From assembly GCA_021324015.1 (NCBI GenBank), contig JAJPJX010000159.1:186001-250000 (forward strand): 64,000 bases of DNA. The letters are read 5' to 3'. The translations under genes and the position numbers were made by a program. Source of the DNA: Solibacteraceae bacterium (GTDB lineage Bacteria; Acidobacteriota; Terriglobia; Bryobacterales; Bryobacteraceae). Positions 1-8,389 of this stretch are shown here, in pieces (position 1 is the first letter of the stretch; each line of letters begins with the position of its first letter). The notes below the pieces were generated by a model. It was not told the DNA's origin. It ran no database searches and saw only the letters and a list, made by a program, of their open reading frames with translations.

Positions 1-1145
1 GCGGTGTTCCCCACGCCCTTGATATTCAGCACGCGGAGAGCCCCTTCGCGGTCGATTGCCAGCGCCGACGGGAACCATCCCGTGGGCACCGCGCCCGCCA
101 CCTGCCAGCCTTTCGCTCCTCCTGCCTTCACCACCGCTACCGCGTTGTTGCCGCCGCAGGCCACATAGATGGTCTTGCCATCCGCGGCGAAAGCCACGCC
201 TACCGGTTGGCTGCCCACCGTTCCTTCCGGCCAGGTCGGGATCTTCACCTCGCTGTGCTTCAGGCTAGCTGCATCCACCAGCGAGATCGAATCCGAGTGC
301 CCGTTGGCCACCGCTAACGTCTTCTCATCTGGCCCCAGCGCTAGCCCCGAGGGCGCCCGCCCCACCGGGACCTCCCGCACCGCCAGCGTCTCGGCGTCCA
401 CTATGCTCACCGTTCCGCTGGTGCTCGAACCCGTCACCGGGTCGGTCACCACTTCGGTGCCGCTCGAGGGCGCCACGCTGTCGCCCGGCCGGGGGCGCCG
501 CCCGCCGCGATTGGATACATAGACCTTCCCGCCGCTCTTCGAAACCGCGACGCCGAACGGCGCCACGCCCACCTCCACCTCCCGCCGCATGCGCCGCGTC
601 CCAGCGTCGATCACCGCCAGCGTGTTGTTGCGGCTCAGCGCCACGTAGGCTGTCTTCCCATCACTCGAAAACGCGATCCCCGCCGGCACCGGATGCCCTT
701 CCAGCGGGATTCGCGCCACCTCGCCCGGCATGCCCGTATCGCTCAACTGCGCCACCAGGATGCTGTCCGGCCCGTTGCGCGCTGTCTCGCTGGCCCACAC
801 TTCCCGGTCGCCCGGCCGGAAGGCGATGCCCGTGTAGGAGGTCGCGCGCGAAGGAATCTCCGCGACCTTGCTGCCGTTCGAGCCGTCCAGCAAAAGCACG
901 CTGTGCCAGTTCAGCACCGCCAGCAGCCGCTTGCCCGAATCGAACGTCATATCCACCGGCCGGCCAGGGATCACCGCCTGCTCGCCCCACGGCCGCAACA
1001 ACTGGTTCGTTGGCAGTAAGTAATAGCCGCCCGCCTGCTTACCCAGGGGCGTGGTGCTTTTCAGCACTGAGAAGATGGCGGTCTCGCGTGCTGCCAACGC
1101 CGCGGCGGCGGCAAGTATTACAAAAGCAAAACACTTATTTCGCAT
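1..1145 (-). CDS. YVTN/YncE-type beta-propeller protein, truncated by window edge
   Basis: The reading frame opens with ATG at 1145 and is still open at base 1, so only about 381 N-terminal residues are seen. The first 20 or so residues (MRNKCFAFVI then an Ala-rich stretch) look like a signal peptide, so the protein is probably periplasmic. The rest holds repeated blade motifs of the YVTN/YncE kind, such as GKTAYVALSRNNTLAVID, GGKVYVSNRGG and GKTIYVACGGNNAVAVV. In Acidobacteria such propellers often continue into an alkaline phosphatase-like phosphoesterase domain. The last visible part (GWFPSALAIDREG) resembles the end of such a propeller, but the downstream domain is outside the window, so this is inference. 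Confidence 0.7.
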   Translation of the reverse strand, partial: MRNKCFAFVILAAAAALAARETAIFSVLKSTTPLGKQAGGYYLLPTNQLLRPWGEQAVIPGRPVDMTFDSGKRLLAVLNWHSVLLLDGSNGSKVAEIPSRATSYTGIAFRPGDREVWASETARNGPDSILVAQLSDTGMPGEVARIPLEGHPVPAGIAFSSDGKTAYVALSRNNTLAVIDAGTRRMRREVEVGVAPFGVAVSKSGGKVYVSNRGGRRPRPGDSVAPSSGTEVVTDPVTGSSTSGTVSIVDAETLAVREVPVGRAPSGLALGPDEKTLAVANGHSDSISLVDAASLKHSEVKIPTWPEGTVGSQPVGVAFAADGKTIYVACGGNNAVAVVKAGGAKGWQVAGAVPTGWFPSALAIDREGALRVLNIKGVGNT

Positions 1146-1240
1146 GGCGATACCCCAAGCCTAGTCCAACCCGTCCGCCCGCGCAAACCCACGTCACCGG
1201 CCGGCTAGGAGCCAGTCACCTCTTTAGTACAATGCAGGGC

Positions 1241-2420
1241 ATGCATCGCCGCCGCCTGCTCCAGTCGCTGGCTCTGGCTCCGGCGGCATGGGCCGCCCCG
1301 GAGTTCGCGCGCGTCATCGTCACGGATCTCGAGATCTTTAAGCTGAAAGTGAACCGCCGCGGCAACTGGGTGCTCGTACGCGTGCGCTCGAGCGCCGGCG
1401 TCACCGGCATCGGCGATGCCTCGCAGGGCGGCCCGGATGACGACGAAGTGGCGCTCCTGGGCCAGTTCTTTGCCCGCCTGCATGGCCGCCGCATCTTCGA
1501 TCTCGAATGGCTGCGCCGCGAAGTGCAGCCGGAAATCGCCCGCCGCGGGCGTCCTGCCGCCGTGGCCCTCAGCGCCCTCGAACAGTGTCTCTGGGATATT
1601 CGCGGCAAGCTCTTCGGCGTGCCCTTGTACGACCTGCTAGGCGGAGCCCTCCGCACCCGCATCCGCAATTACGCCAACATCAATCGCTCCACCGATGACC
1701 GCACCCCCGCGGGCTTCGCTGCCATGGCCGAAAAAGCCGTCCGGGCGGGTTTCGACGCCGTGAAACTGGCCCCCTTCGATGGCATGCCCAAGGGACTTCA
1801 GGATCCCGCCCGCATCCAGGACTTCATGCAGCTTGGCCTGGATTGCGCCGCCGCCGTTTCGCCGCGTGATCGGACCCAACCGCGATCTGCTCATCGATGT
1901 GCACAGCCATTTCGACCGGCAGCACGGCCTGGAGCTGGCGCGCCGCTTCGAGCCGCTCAATCTCTTCTGGCTGGAAGAAGTCACCCCCGCCGAGCCCCTG
2001 GATGACCTCGCCGCCATCAATCAGGCCGCCGCTATGCCCACTGCTGGGGGCGAGTCCCGCTACGGCGTGGAGGGCTTCTACCCATATATCAAGGCCGGAG
2101 CCGTGGATATCATCATGCCCGACGTGAAATATTGCGGCGGCGTCCTGGAACTGAAAAAGATCGCCGCCCTGGCGCAGGGCGCCGGCATTCCCGTCGCCCC
2201 GCATGGCCCCGCCAGTCCCGTCGGAAACGTGGCCGCTGCGCACGTCTGCGCCACCCTCCCCAACTTTCATATCCTGGAATTCTCCTACGGCGAGGTGCCC
2301 TGGAGAGCCGAAGTTATCGATCCGCCCGAAGCCCTGGACCGCGGCCACATCGTGCTCTCCGCCCGCCCCGGCCTGGGCATCGAGCTCAACGAGAAAACCC
2401 TGCAAAAATACCATGTCTGA
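1241..2420 (+). pseudogene. Mandelate racemase/muconate lactonizing enzyme-like protein, frameshifted
   Basis: An enolase-superfamily gene split over two frames. The first frame begins MHRRRLLQSLALAPAAWA (ATG 1241; ATG 1232 is an in-frame alternative), a Tat-like or Sec leader, and carries the capping domain and the start of the barrel (FDAVKLAPFDG). The second frame carries the rest: DLLIDVHSHFD, FWLEEVTP and GGESRYG (the likely three metal ligands D, E, E), then PHGPASPVGN, ending at 2420. Removing one T from the TTT at 1857-1859 joins the halves into a continuous family-like sequence (CAAAVRRVIGPNRDLLID). It could be a real pseudogene or a one-base sequence error. By family it would dehydrate or racemise a sugar acid; the substrate is unknown. 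Confidence 0.8.
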
Positions 2421-2445
2421 ACGCGTTTGCCCTGCGATTCGCGGC

Positions 2446-2472
2446 TTGTTTTTACCCTGCCTCTGCTAGAAT
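2446..2472 (+). promoter_or_regulatory. Candidate promoter of the purQLF operon
   Basis: A TAGAAT -10-like hexamer lies at 2467-2472, 31 bases upstream of the purQ start. A TTGTTT at 2446-2451 could be the -35, but the spacer is short at 15 bases. It is the only good match in the 82-base gap. No purine riboswitch or PurR-like palindrome was recognised here. Confidence 0.4.
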
Positions 2473-2502
2473 GGAATGTAACCTCCCCGTGACACGAAAC
2501 TC

Positions 2503-3180
2503 ATGAAATTTGGCGTAATCGTCTTCCCTGGCAGCAATTGCGATCACGACGCCTGGTACGCCATCAACCACAACCTCGGCCATGCTGCGGAGTTCATCTG
2601 GCATGACTCGGCGAGCCTCGGGGACGTGGATGCAGTGGTGCTTCCCGGCGGCTTCTCTTACGGCGATTACCTGCGCTGCGGGGCCATCGCCAAGTTTTCT
2701 CCCGTCATGGGCGCGGTGCGCCGCTTCGCCGCCGATGGCGGCCTGGTCCTGGGCATTTGCAACGGCATCCAGATTCTGGTGGAATGCGGCTTGTTGCCCG
2801 GCGCGCTGATGCGCAACCGCAATCTCAAATTTATTTGCCGCGAAGTGGCCCTCCGCGTGGAGACCACTCGCTCGCCGTTCACCAGCGCTGCGCGGCAGGG
2901 GCAGATCGTGCGCATGCCCATCGCCCATGGGGAGGGCTGCTACGTCGCCGACGAACGCACGCTCGATGAGCTCGAAGCCGAGGATCGCGTCCTGTTCCGC
3001 TACGTGCACAACCCCAACGGCTCGCTCCGCGACATCGCCGGCATCCTGAATCGCGAGCGCAATGTGCTCGGCATGATGCCCCACCCCGAGCGCGCCACCG
3101 AACCGCTGATGGGTTCCCAGGACGGCCTGCTCGTCTTTCAATCCGTGGCCTTGGCTCTGGCCCCTGCGCTGCAATCATGA
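2503..3180 (+). CDS. purQ: Phosphoribosylformylglycinamidine synthase subunit PurQ
   Basis: This is the glutaminase subunit of FGAM synthase, which releases ammonia from glutamine for step 4 of purine synthesis in the cytoplasm. At 225 residues it has the normal PurQ length. The class I glutamine amidotransferase triad is visible: Cys86 in LGICNGIQ, and His194/Glu196 in MMPHPE. The N-terminus [11 protein letters not shown] and the loop [10 protein letters not shown] are typical of PurQ. Its stop overlaps the start of purL (ATGA at 3177-3180), which implies translational coupling. The small PurS subunit normally needed for the complex is not immediately upstream. Confidence 0.97.
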   Translation: MKFGVIVFPGSNCDHDAWYAINHNLGHAAEFIWHDSASLGDVDAVVLPGGFSYGDYLRCGAIAKFSPVMGAVRRFAADGGLVLGICNGIQILVECGLLPGALMRNRNLKFICREVALRVETTRSPFTSAARQGQIVRMPIAHGEGCYVADERTLDELEAEDRVLFRYVHNPNGSLRDIAGILNRERNVLGMMPHPERATEPLMGSQDGLLVFQSVALALAPALQS

Positions 3181-5399
3181 GCGCGATCACGCCGGACCTG
3201 ATCGCCCAGCACCAGCTCACCGAATCCGAGTACCGGAAGATCGTCTCCATTCTCGGCCGGGAGCCCACCTTCACCGAGCTGGGCATCTTCAGCGTGATGT
3301 GGAGCGAACACTGCTCCTACAAGAGTTCCCGCCTGCACCTCAAGAAGCTGCCCACCCGCGGCAGGCTGGTCGTGCAGGGGCCGGGCGAGAACGCCGGCAT
3401 CATCGATATCGGCGATGGCTGGGTGGCGGCCTTCAAGATCGAATCCCACAACCACCCCAGCTTCATCGAGCCTTTTCAGGGCGCCGCCACCGGCGTGGGC
3501 GGCATCCTGCGCGACATCTTCACCATGGGCGCGCGCCCCATCGCCGTGCTGGATTCCCTGCGTTTCGGGCCCCTCGATGACCCCGTCGCCGGCCCGCGCA
3601 ACCGCCGCATCGTGGAAGGCGTAGTCTCCGGCATCGCGCATTACGGCAACTGTTTTGGCGTGCCCACCGTGGGCGGCGAATGCCTCTTCGAGCCCTGCTA
3701 CAACGGTAATCCGCTGGTCAACGTCTTCGCCCTGGGCGTCGCCCGCAAGGACGAGATCTTCTATGCGAAAGCCGCCGGCATCGGCAACCCGGTGATCTAT
3801 GTCGGCGCCAAGACCGGCCGCGACGGCATCCACGGCGCCTCCATGGCCTCGGCTGAATTCACCGAAGAATCCAAGCAGAAGCGGCCGAACGTGCAGGTGG
3901 GCGATCCCTTTCTGGAAAAGCTGCTGCTGGAGGCCTGCCTGGAAGCCATGCGCACCGGCGCCATCGTGGGCATTCAGGATATGGGCGCCGCCGGCCTCAC
4001 CTGCTCCACCTGCGAAATGGGCAGCCGCGGCGGCACCGGCATTGAAATCGAGCTGGACCGCGTGCCGCAGCGCGAAACCGGTATGACCCCCTACGAGACC
4101 ATGCTCTCCGAATCCCAGGAGCGTATGCTGTTGGTGGCCGCCGGGGGCAGGGAAGAGGAGGTCTTCCAGGTCTTCCGCAAGTGGGGCCTGGATGCCGTCA
4201 CCATCGGGCAGGTCACCGGCGACGGCTTACTCCGCGTGCGCCAGCACGGGAAGGTCGTGGCGGAAATCCCCGCGCGCGAACTGGCCGACGAAGCCCCGCT
4301 CTACGACCGTCCCCATCACACGCCCGCCCACCGCCGCGCGCCTCTCGAAGGTCCTGTCATCCCCGCCGGCTCGGATCTTAACGGCGCCCTCCTGGCCCTC
4401 CTCACCTCCGCCGATATCTGCTCCAAGCGCTGGATTTGGGAACAATACGACTACATGGTGCGCACCAATACCGTCTCCGGCCCCGGCGGCGACGCGGCGA
4501 TCCTGCGCATCAAGGAGACCGGGCACTCGCTCGCTATCTCGCTCGACGGCAACGGGCGCTACTGTTATCTCTCGCCGCGCGAGGGCGCCGTCCTCAACGT
4601 GGCCGAGTGCTGCCGCAACCTGTCCACCGTGGGCGCGCTGCCCGTGGCCGCCACCAACTGCCTGAATTTCGGCAATCCCGAGCGCCCCGAGATCATGGCC
4701 CAGTTGGTGGAAGCCATCGAGGGCATGGCCGAGGCTTGCCGCTTCTTCGAGACTCCCATCACCGGCGGCAATGTCAGCCTCTACAACGAAACCCTGGGGG
4801 AAGGCATCTACCCCACCCCAGTGATCGGCATCGTCGGCATCCTGAAGACCGCGCAGCCCGTCACCCCCGGCTTCCGCAACCCGGGCCGCGCGGTTCTGTT
4901 GCTGGGCGGCCTGGGAACCTGCGACGAGATCCGCTTCGGCGGCACCGAATACGCCAAAGTGGTCCTGGGGGATCTCTGGGGCCTGCCCCCCGCGCTGGAC
5001 CTGGAACTCGAGAAGCGCGTGCAGGCCTCCATCCGCGAAATTGTGGCCGCCGGCCTGGCCGAGTCCGCCCACGACCTCAGTGACGGCGGTTTGGCCGTGG
5101 CCCTCGCCGAGTGCTCTTTCAACCCCGCCGGCATCGGCGCAACCTTGGATCTTGACTCCGACCTTCGCCCGGAATTTCTGCTCTTCCACGAAGGTCCTTC
5201 CCGGATTCTGCTCTCGACCGCGCACCCTGGGGAGGCGGCCGCCATCGCCGCCCGCCATGGGGTGCCGGCCCCGCGCGTGGGCGCTACCGTCGAGGGCCGG
5301 ATCGACGTCCGGAACCGCGACGCGGAGCTGATCTCCTGGGAGATCGCGCGGCTCCGCGCCGCGCATGCGGAAGCCTTTGAAAGGAATCTGCGGGCCTGA
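3177..5399 (+). CDS. purL: Phosphoribosylformylglycinamidine synthase subunit PurL
   Basis: This is the ATP-dependent synthetase subunit that converts FGAR to FGAM with ammonia from PurQ. The 740-residue length matches the small, Bacillus-type PurL that works with separate PurQ and PurS, not the 1,300-residue fused enzyme. Recognisable parts are [13 protein letters not shown] with the conserved His near residue 46, the [17 protein letters not shown]/substrate loop, [10 protein letters not shown], and the second half-repeat with [11 protein letters not shown]. It overlaps purQ by 4 bases and ends 3 bases before purF, so the three genes form one operon. Confidence 0.97.
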   Translation: MSAITPDLIAQHQLTESEYRKIVSILGREPTFTELGIFSVMWSEHCSYKSSRLHLKKLPTRGRLVVQGPGENAGIIDIGDGWVAAFKIESHNHPSFIEPFQGAATGVGGILRDIFTMGARPIAVLDSLRFGPLDDPVAGPRNRRIVEGVVSGIAHYGNCFGVPTVGGECLFEPCYNGNPLVNVFALGVARKDEIFYAKAAGIGNPVIYVGAKTGRDGIHGASMASAEFTEESKQKRPNVQVGDPFLEKLLLEACLEAMRTGAIVGIQDMGAAGLTCSTCEMGSRGGTGIEIELDRVPQRETGMTPYETMLSESQERMLLVAAGGREEEVFQVFRKWGLDAVTIGQVTGDGLLRVRQHGKVVAEIPARELADEAPLYDRPHHTPAHRRAPLEGPVIPAGSDLNGALLALLTSADICSKRWIWEQYDYMVRTNTVSGPGGDAAILRIKETGHSLAISLDGNGRYCYLSPREGAVLNVAECCRNLSTVGALPVAATNCLNFGNPERPEIMAQLVEAIEGMAEACRFFETPITGGNVSLYNETLGEGIYPTPVIGIVGILKTAQPVTPGFRNPGRAVLLLGGLGTCDEIRFGGTEYAKVVLGDLWGLPPALDLELEKRVQASIREIVAAGLAESAHDLSDGGLAVALAECSFNPAGIGATLDLDSDLRPEFLLFHEGPSRILLSTAHPGEAAAIAARHGVPAPRVGATVEGRIDVRNRDAELISWEIARLRAAHAEAFERNLRA

Positions 5400-5402
5400 A
5401 CT

Positions 5403-6821
5403 ATGTTCGACAAGCTCCATGAAGAGTGCGGCGTGTTCGCCATTTACGGGCATCCGGAAGCTTCCAAAATGGCTTACCTCGGCTTGTATGCCCTCCAACA
5501 CCGGGGGCAGGAAAGCGCTGGAGTGGCTACCAGCGACGGCCAGGAAACCTATTGTCACAAGGCCATGGGACACGTGGCCGATATTTTCACCAACCCTGTG
5601 CTCAGCGGCCTGCCCGGCCACCTGGCCATCGGCCACACGCGCTATTCCACGGCTGGCGACACGGTTCTGCTGAACGCCCAGCCCTTTTCCGTGGCCTGCA
5701 ACAAAGGGCGCATCGCCATCGCCCACAACGGCAACATTACTAACGCCGCCGAATTGCGCCAGGAGCTCGAACGCCGCGGCTCCATCTTCCAGGCATCCAG
5801 CGACACCGAGGTCATTCTGCACCTGATCGCGCATTCCTCCGAGCGCACTCTGGCCGGCGCCCTGCGCGATGCCCTGCTGCAGCTCGAAGGCGCTTTCTCG
5901 CTGGTCTGCCTGGCCGGGGATCGCGTGATCGTGGCCCGCGACCCCAACGGCTTCCGGCCCCTGGCCGCCGGCCAGATGGAGTTTTCCGGCGGCCGCGTTT
6001 GCTCCGTCTTCGCCTCGGAAACCTGCGCCTTTGACCTCATCGGCGCTGTCTACCTGGACGACGTCAATCCCGGCGAAATGATGATCGTCGGCCCGGAAGG
6101 CATCACCCGTGAGCAGTACGCTCCCGCCCAGCCCCTGGCCCAGTGCGTGTTCGAACACGTGTACTTCTCCCGGCCCGATTCGATCGTCTTCGGCCGCCCG
6201 GTCCAGGAATCCCGGGAGATGCTGGGCCGCCTCCTGGCCCGGGAATGTCCCGCCGATGCCGATCTGGTGGTCCCCGTGCCCGATTCCGGTGTCACCGCCG
6301 CCATCGGCTACGCCGCCGAATCCGGGCTCCCGTTCCGCTACGGCCTCATCCGCAATCACTACGTCGGCCGCACCTTCATCGAGCCATCCCAAGCCATTCG
6401 GGACTTCGGGGTCAAACTCAAGCTCAATCCCGTCCGCCACCTTCTGGAGGGCAAAAGCGTCGTGCTGGTGGACGATTCCATCGTCCGCGGCACCACCAGC
6501 CGCAAACTGATCCGCATGGTGCGTCAGGCGGGGGCGCGCGCCGTGCACCTGCGCATCTCCTGTCCGCCGACCATATCCCCCTGTTTCTATGGGGTGGATA
6601 CCCCTACCCGCAACGAGTTGATTGCCTCCCACAACACCGTGGAAGAGATCCGCCGCTTCGTGGAGGCCGATTCCCTGGGTTATCTCTCTCTGGCCGCGCT
6701 CCGGCAGGCAGTCGGCGATGACGAGCGCCACGAGTATTGTTATGCCTGCTACACCGGTGACTACCCCACGGAACTCGTGAACATCGAGGAGTTGATGGCC
6801 GCCAAGCCGAAGCGTTGCTGA
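5403..6821 (+). CDS. purF: Amidophosphoribosyltransferase
   Basis: This enzyme catalyses the committed step of purine synthesis: PRPP plus glutamine to phosphoribosylamine. The 472 residues contain an N-terminal Ntn glutaminase domain and a C-terminal PRTase domain. Met-Phe-Asp-Lys-Leu-His-Glu-Glu precedes Cys9, so an 8-residue propeptide must be removed to expose the nucleophile, as in the Bacillus enzyme. The PRPP loop is VVLVDDSIVRGTT (353-365). Cys248, Cys394, Cys446 and Cys449 match the four [4Fe-4S] ligands of the Bacillus-type enzyme, so an oxygen-sensitive cluster is expected. It is the last gene of the purQLF operon. Confidence 0.97.
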   Translation: MFDKLHEECGVFAIYGHPEASKMAYLGLYALQHRGQESAGVATSDGQETYCHKAMGHVADIFTNPVLSGLPGHLAIGHTRYSTAGDTVLLNAQPFSVACNKGRIAIAHNGNITNAAELRQELERRGSIFQASSDTEVILHLIAHSSERTLAGALRDALLQLEGAFSLVCLAGDRVIVARDPNGFRPLAAGQMEFSGGRVCSVFASETCAFDLIGAVYLDDVNPGEMMIVGPEGITREQYAPAQPLAQCVFEHVYFSRPDSIVFGRPVQESREMLGRLLARECPADADLVVPVPDSGVTAAIGYAAESGLPFRYGLIRNHYVGRTFIEPSQAIRDFGVKLKLNPVRHLLEGKSVVLVDDSIVRGTTSRKLIRMVRQAGARAVHLRISCPPTISPCFYGVDTPTRNELIASHNTVEEIRRFVEADSLGYLSLAALRQAVGDDERHEYCYACYTGDYPTELVNIEELMAAKPKRC

Positions 6822-6831
6822 CTTATTCAAC

Positions 6832-6849
6832 GATTCCAAAAATGGAATC
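6832..6849 (+). terminator. Hairpin just downstream of purF
   Basis: GATTCC (6832-6837) and GGAATC (6844-6849) form a perfect 6-bp stem with an A-rich loop, 11 bases after the purF stop. It is not followed by a T run, so it may only be an mRNA-end or processing structure. The rest of the 220-base gap to 7042 shows no clear promoter. Confidence 0.3.
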
Positions 6850-7041
6850 CCCGGCTCGCCCAACACTTGTGACAATTCCACCCGCCATATGCTCTATAGG
6901 CTTGAAAATCGGGAAGATGTGGTAAGCTAAAAGGGAGACTATCGGAAGCGCGTTTCCAAAAGATGTAACGATGCGTCTAGAAGATGCGTCGAAGCCTATG
7001 AGCGCTGGCTCTGGACTGGTCGGAGGGCCTCCGGATCAAAA

Positions 7042-8022
7042 ATGGCTGACCTAACACAAAGCCCTGGTGACTTCAATCTAAACCGTTTGTTGGCTCCCGA
7101 ACTGGAAATTCCCTGGTATCGTTCGCTCGTCCAGAGTGTCCGGGAGCTGATCCATCCTCCGCAGTTGCCGCCGCTGGAGGTTACGTCCAAGCCCGTCGCC
7201 GTCAAAGACATCTGGGGCCTTTACGGGAAGGACAAGCGCTCCAACCTGTATTCCTTATCGGTTCATGTGGCAGTCATCACTTTGCTGTTCACGGTGCTTT
7301 CCAGTAAAGCCGTGCAGAACAAGATGAAGGAAGTGACCACGCTCATCGAACCAGTCGATTTGGCGCCCTACATGCCCAAGGCAGCCCCCCAGAAGCAGAC
7401 CATGGGCGGTGGCGGCGGCGGCGGCGACCGGTCGCCCCTGCCGGCCAGCAAGGGCCGTCTGCCTCGTCCTTCCTTGAAGCAGTTCACGCCACCCATGGCG
7501 GTGTTGAACAACCTGAATCCCAAGCTGCCCATGGAGCCGACGATCATCGCTCCCCCGGATGTGGCCCTGCCCCAGGTCAATCTACCGCAGTATGGCGACC
7601 CCTTGGCGAAAATTGGCCCGCCCTCCAACGGTCCCGGTTCGGGCGGCGGCATCGGGTCGGGCTCCGGCGGTGGCGTGGGCCCCGGCAGGGGCGGCGGTTA
7701 TGGTCCGGGTGAGGGCGGCGGCGTCGGCGGGGGAGTCTTCCGCGTCGGCGGCGGCGTCACCGCTCCGGTCCTGTTGTTCAAGGTCGAGCCCGAATACTCC
7801 GAGGAGGCCCGCAAGGCCAAATATCAGGGCACGGTGGTCCTCTACGTGGAAGTGGATCCCAACGGAAAGCCGCGCAACCTGCGGGTGGTCCGCAGCCTGG
7901 GCCTGGGCTTAGACGAGAAAGCCATCGAGGCGGTGAACAAGTGGCGCTTCCGCCCCGGCTATAAGGACGGCCACCCCGTCACCGTCGCAGCGACCATCGA
8001 AGTCAACTTCCGCTTGCTATAG
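7042..8022 (+). CDS. TonB-like energy transducer with long cytoplasmic N-terminus
   Basis: A 326-residue protein. Residues 1-70 are hydrophilic, a single membrane segment follows at about 74-94 (LSVHVAVITLLFTVLSS), then a Gly/Pro-rich linker (poly-Gly near 115-125 and 190-235). The C-terminal 85 residues form a TonB domain with PEYSEEARKAKYQGTVVLYVEVD and KWRFRPGYKDG. Such proteins link the inner membrane to outer-membrane receptors, but this one has an unusually long N-terminal cytoplasmic extension and Gly-rich rather than Pro-rich spacer. It stands alone, 25 bases from the convergent DUF971 gene. GGAGG at 7022 is far (15 bases) from the ATG, so the start is not certain. Confidence 0.85.
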   Translation: MADLTQSPGDFNLNRLLAPELEIPWYRSLVQSVRELIHPPQLPPLEVTSKPVAVKDIWGLYGKDKRSNLYSLSVHVAVITLLFTVLSSKAVQNKMKEVTTLIEPVDLAPYMPKAAPQKQTMGGGGGGGDRSPLPASKGRLPRPSLKQFTPPMAVLNNLNPKLPMEPTIIAPPDVALPQVNLPQYGDPLAKIGPPSNGPGSGGGIGSGSGGGVGPGRGGGYGPGEGGGVGGGVFRVGGGVTAPVLLFKVEPEYSEEARKAKYQGTVVLYVEVDPNGKPRNLRVVRSLGLGLDEKAIEAVNKWRFRPGYKDGHPVTVAATIEVNFRLL

Positions 8023-8047
8023 ACGCCCCCTCTACTCCCCGTCGCGC

Positions 8048-8389
8048 TTATCCCCCCTGGCACTCTTCGCAGGGGCAGATGTGGCGGAAGTGCTCCCAGG
8101 AGTAAATGCCGGAACTGTGGCCGTCGCTCCAGTGGATCTGTAGGGCGTAATTCCCTACCGGCCCCACGCTCACGATCTTCAGTACCGGCTTGTACATCGG
8201 AAACGGGTTGCCGGATTCCGGTTGGCGCGGCGGCGTGCCGTGCGCGCCGGTGCAGGTCGCGCAGGGACACTTGTCGCGCAGGTAGGTCAGGCCGTATTCG
8301 CTGCGATGGCCGTCCTTCCAGTCGATCTTGATGCCTTTCGATTTCGAAATCGCAATGTGCTCGGGATCGGTTTCGAGAGTCGTCATCAT
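8048..8389 (-). CDS. DUF971 protein (gamma-butyrobetaine hydroxylase-like N-terminal domain)
   Basis: A 113-residue protein consisting almost wholly of the DUF971 / GBBH-like N-terminal fold. The visible signature is IDWKDGHRSEY, YLRDKCPCATC and a second half IHWSDGHSSGIYSWEHFRHICPCEEC. Two Cys-x-Cys-type clusters (CPCATC, CPCEEC) suggest metal binding. Stand-alone copies are sometimes linked to iron-sulfur cluster work, but the function of this one is unknown. Its ATG overlaps the stop of rel in a TGATG (8387-8391), which implies translational coupling. Confidence 0.88.
   Translation of the reverse strand: MMTTLETDPEHIAISKSKGIKIDWKDGHRSEYGLTYLRDKCPCATCTGAHGTPPRQPESGNPFPMYKPVLKIVSVGPVGNYALQIHWSDGHSSGIYSWEHFRHICPCEECQGG

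Noticed and set aside
4227-6881. An 884-residue open frame on the minus strand opposite purL and purF
   Set aside because: It lies antisense to two certain genes, has the composition of a shadow in high-GC DNA and no recognisable domain.
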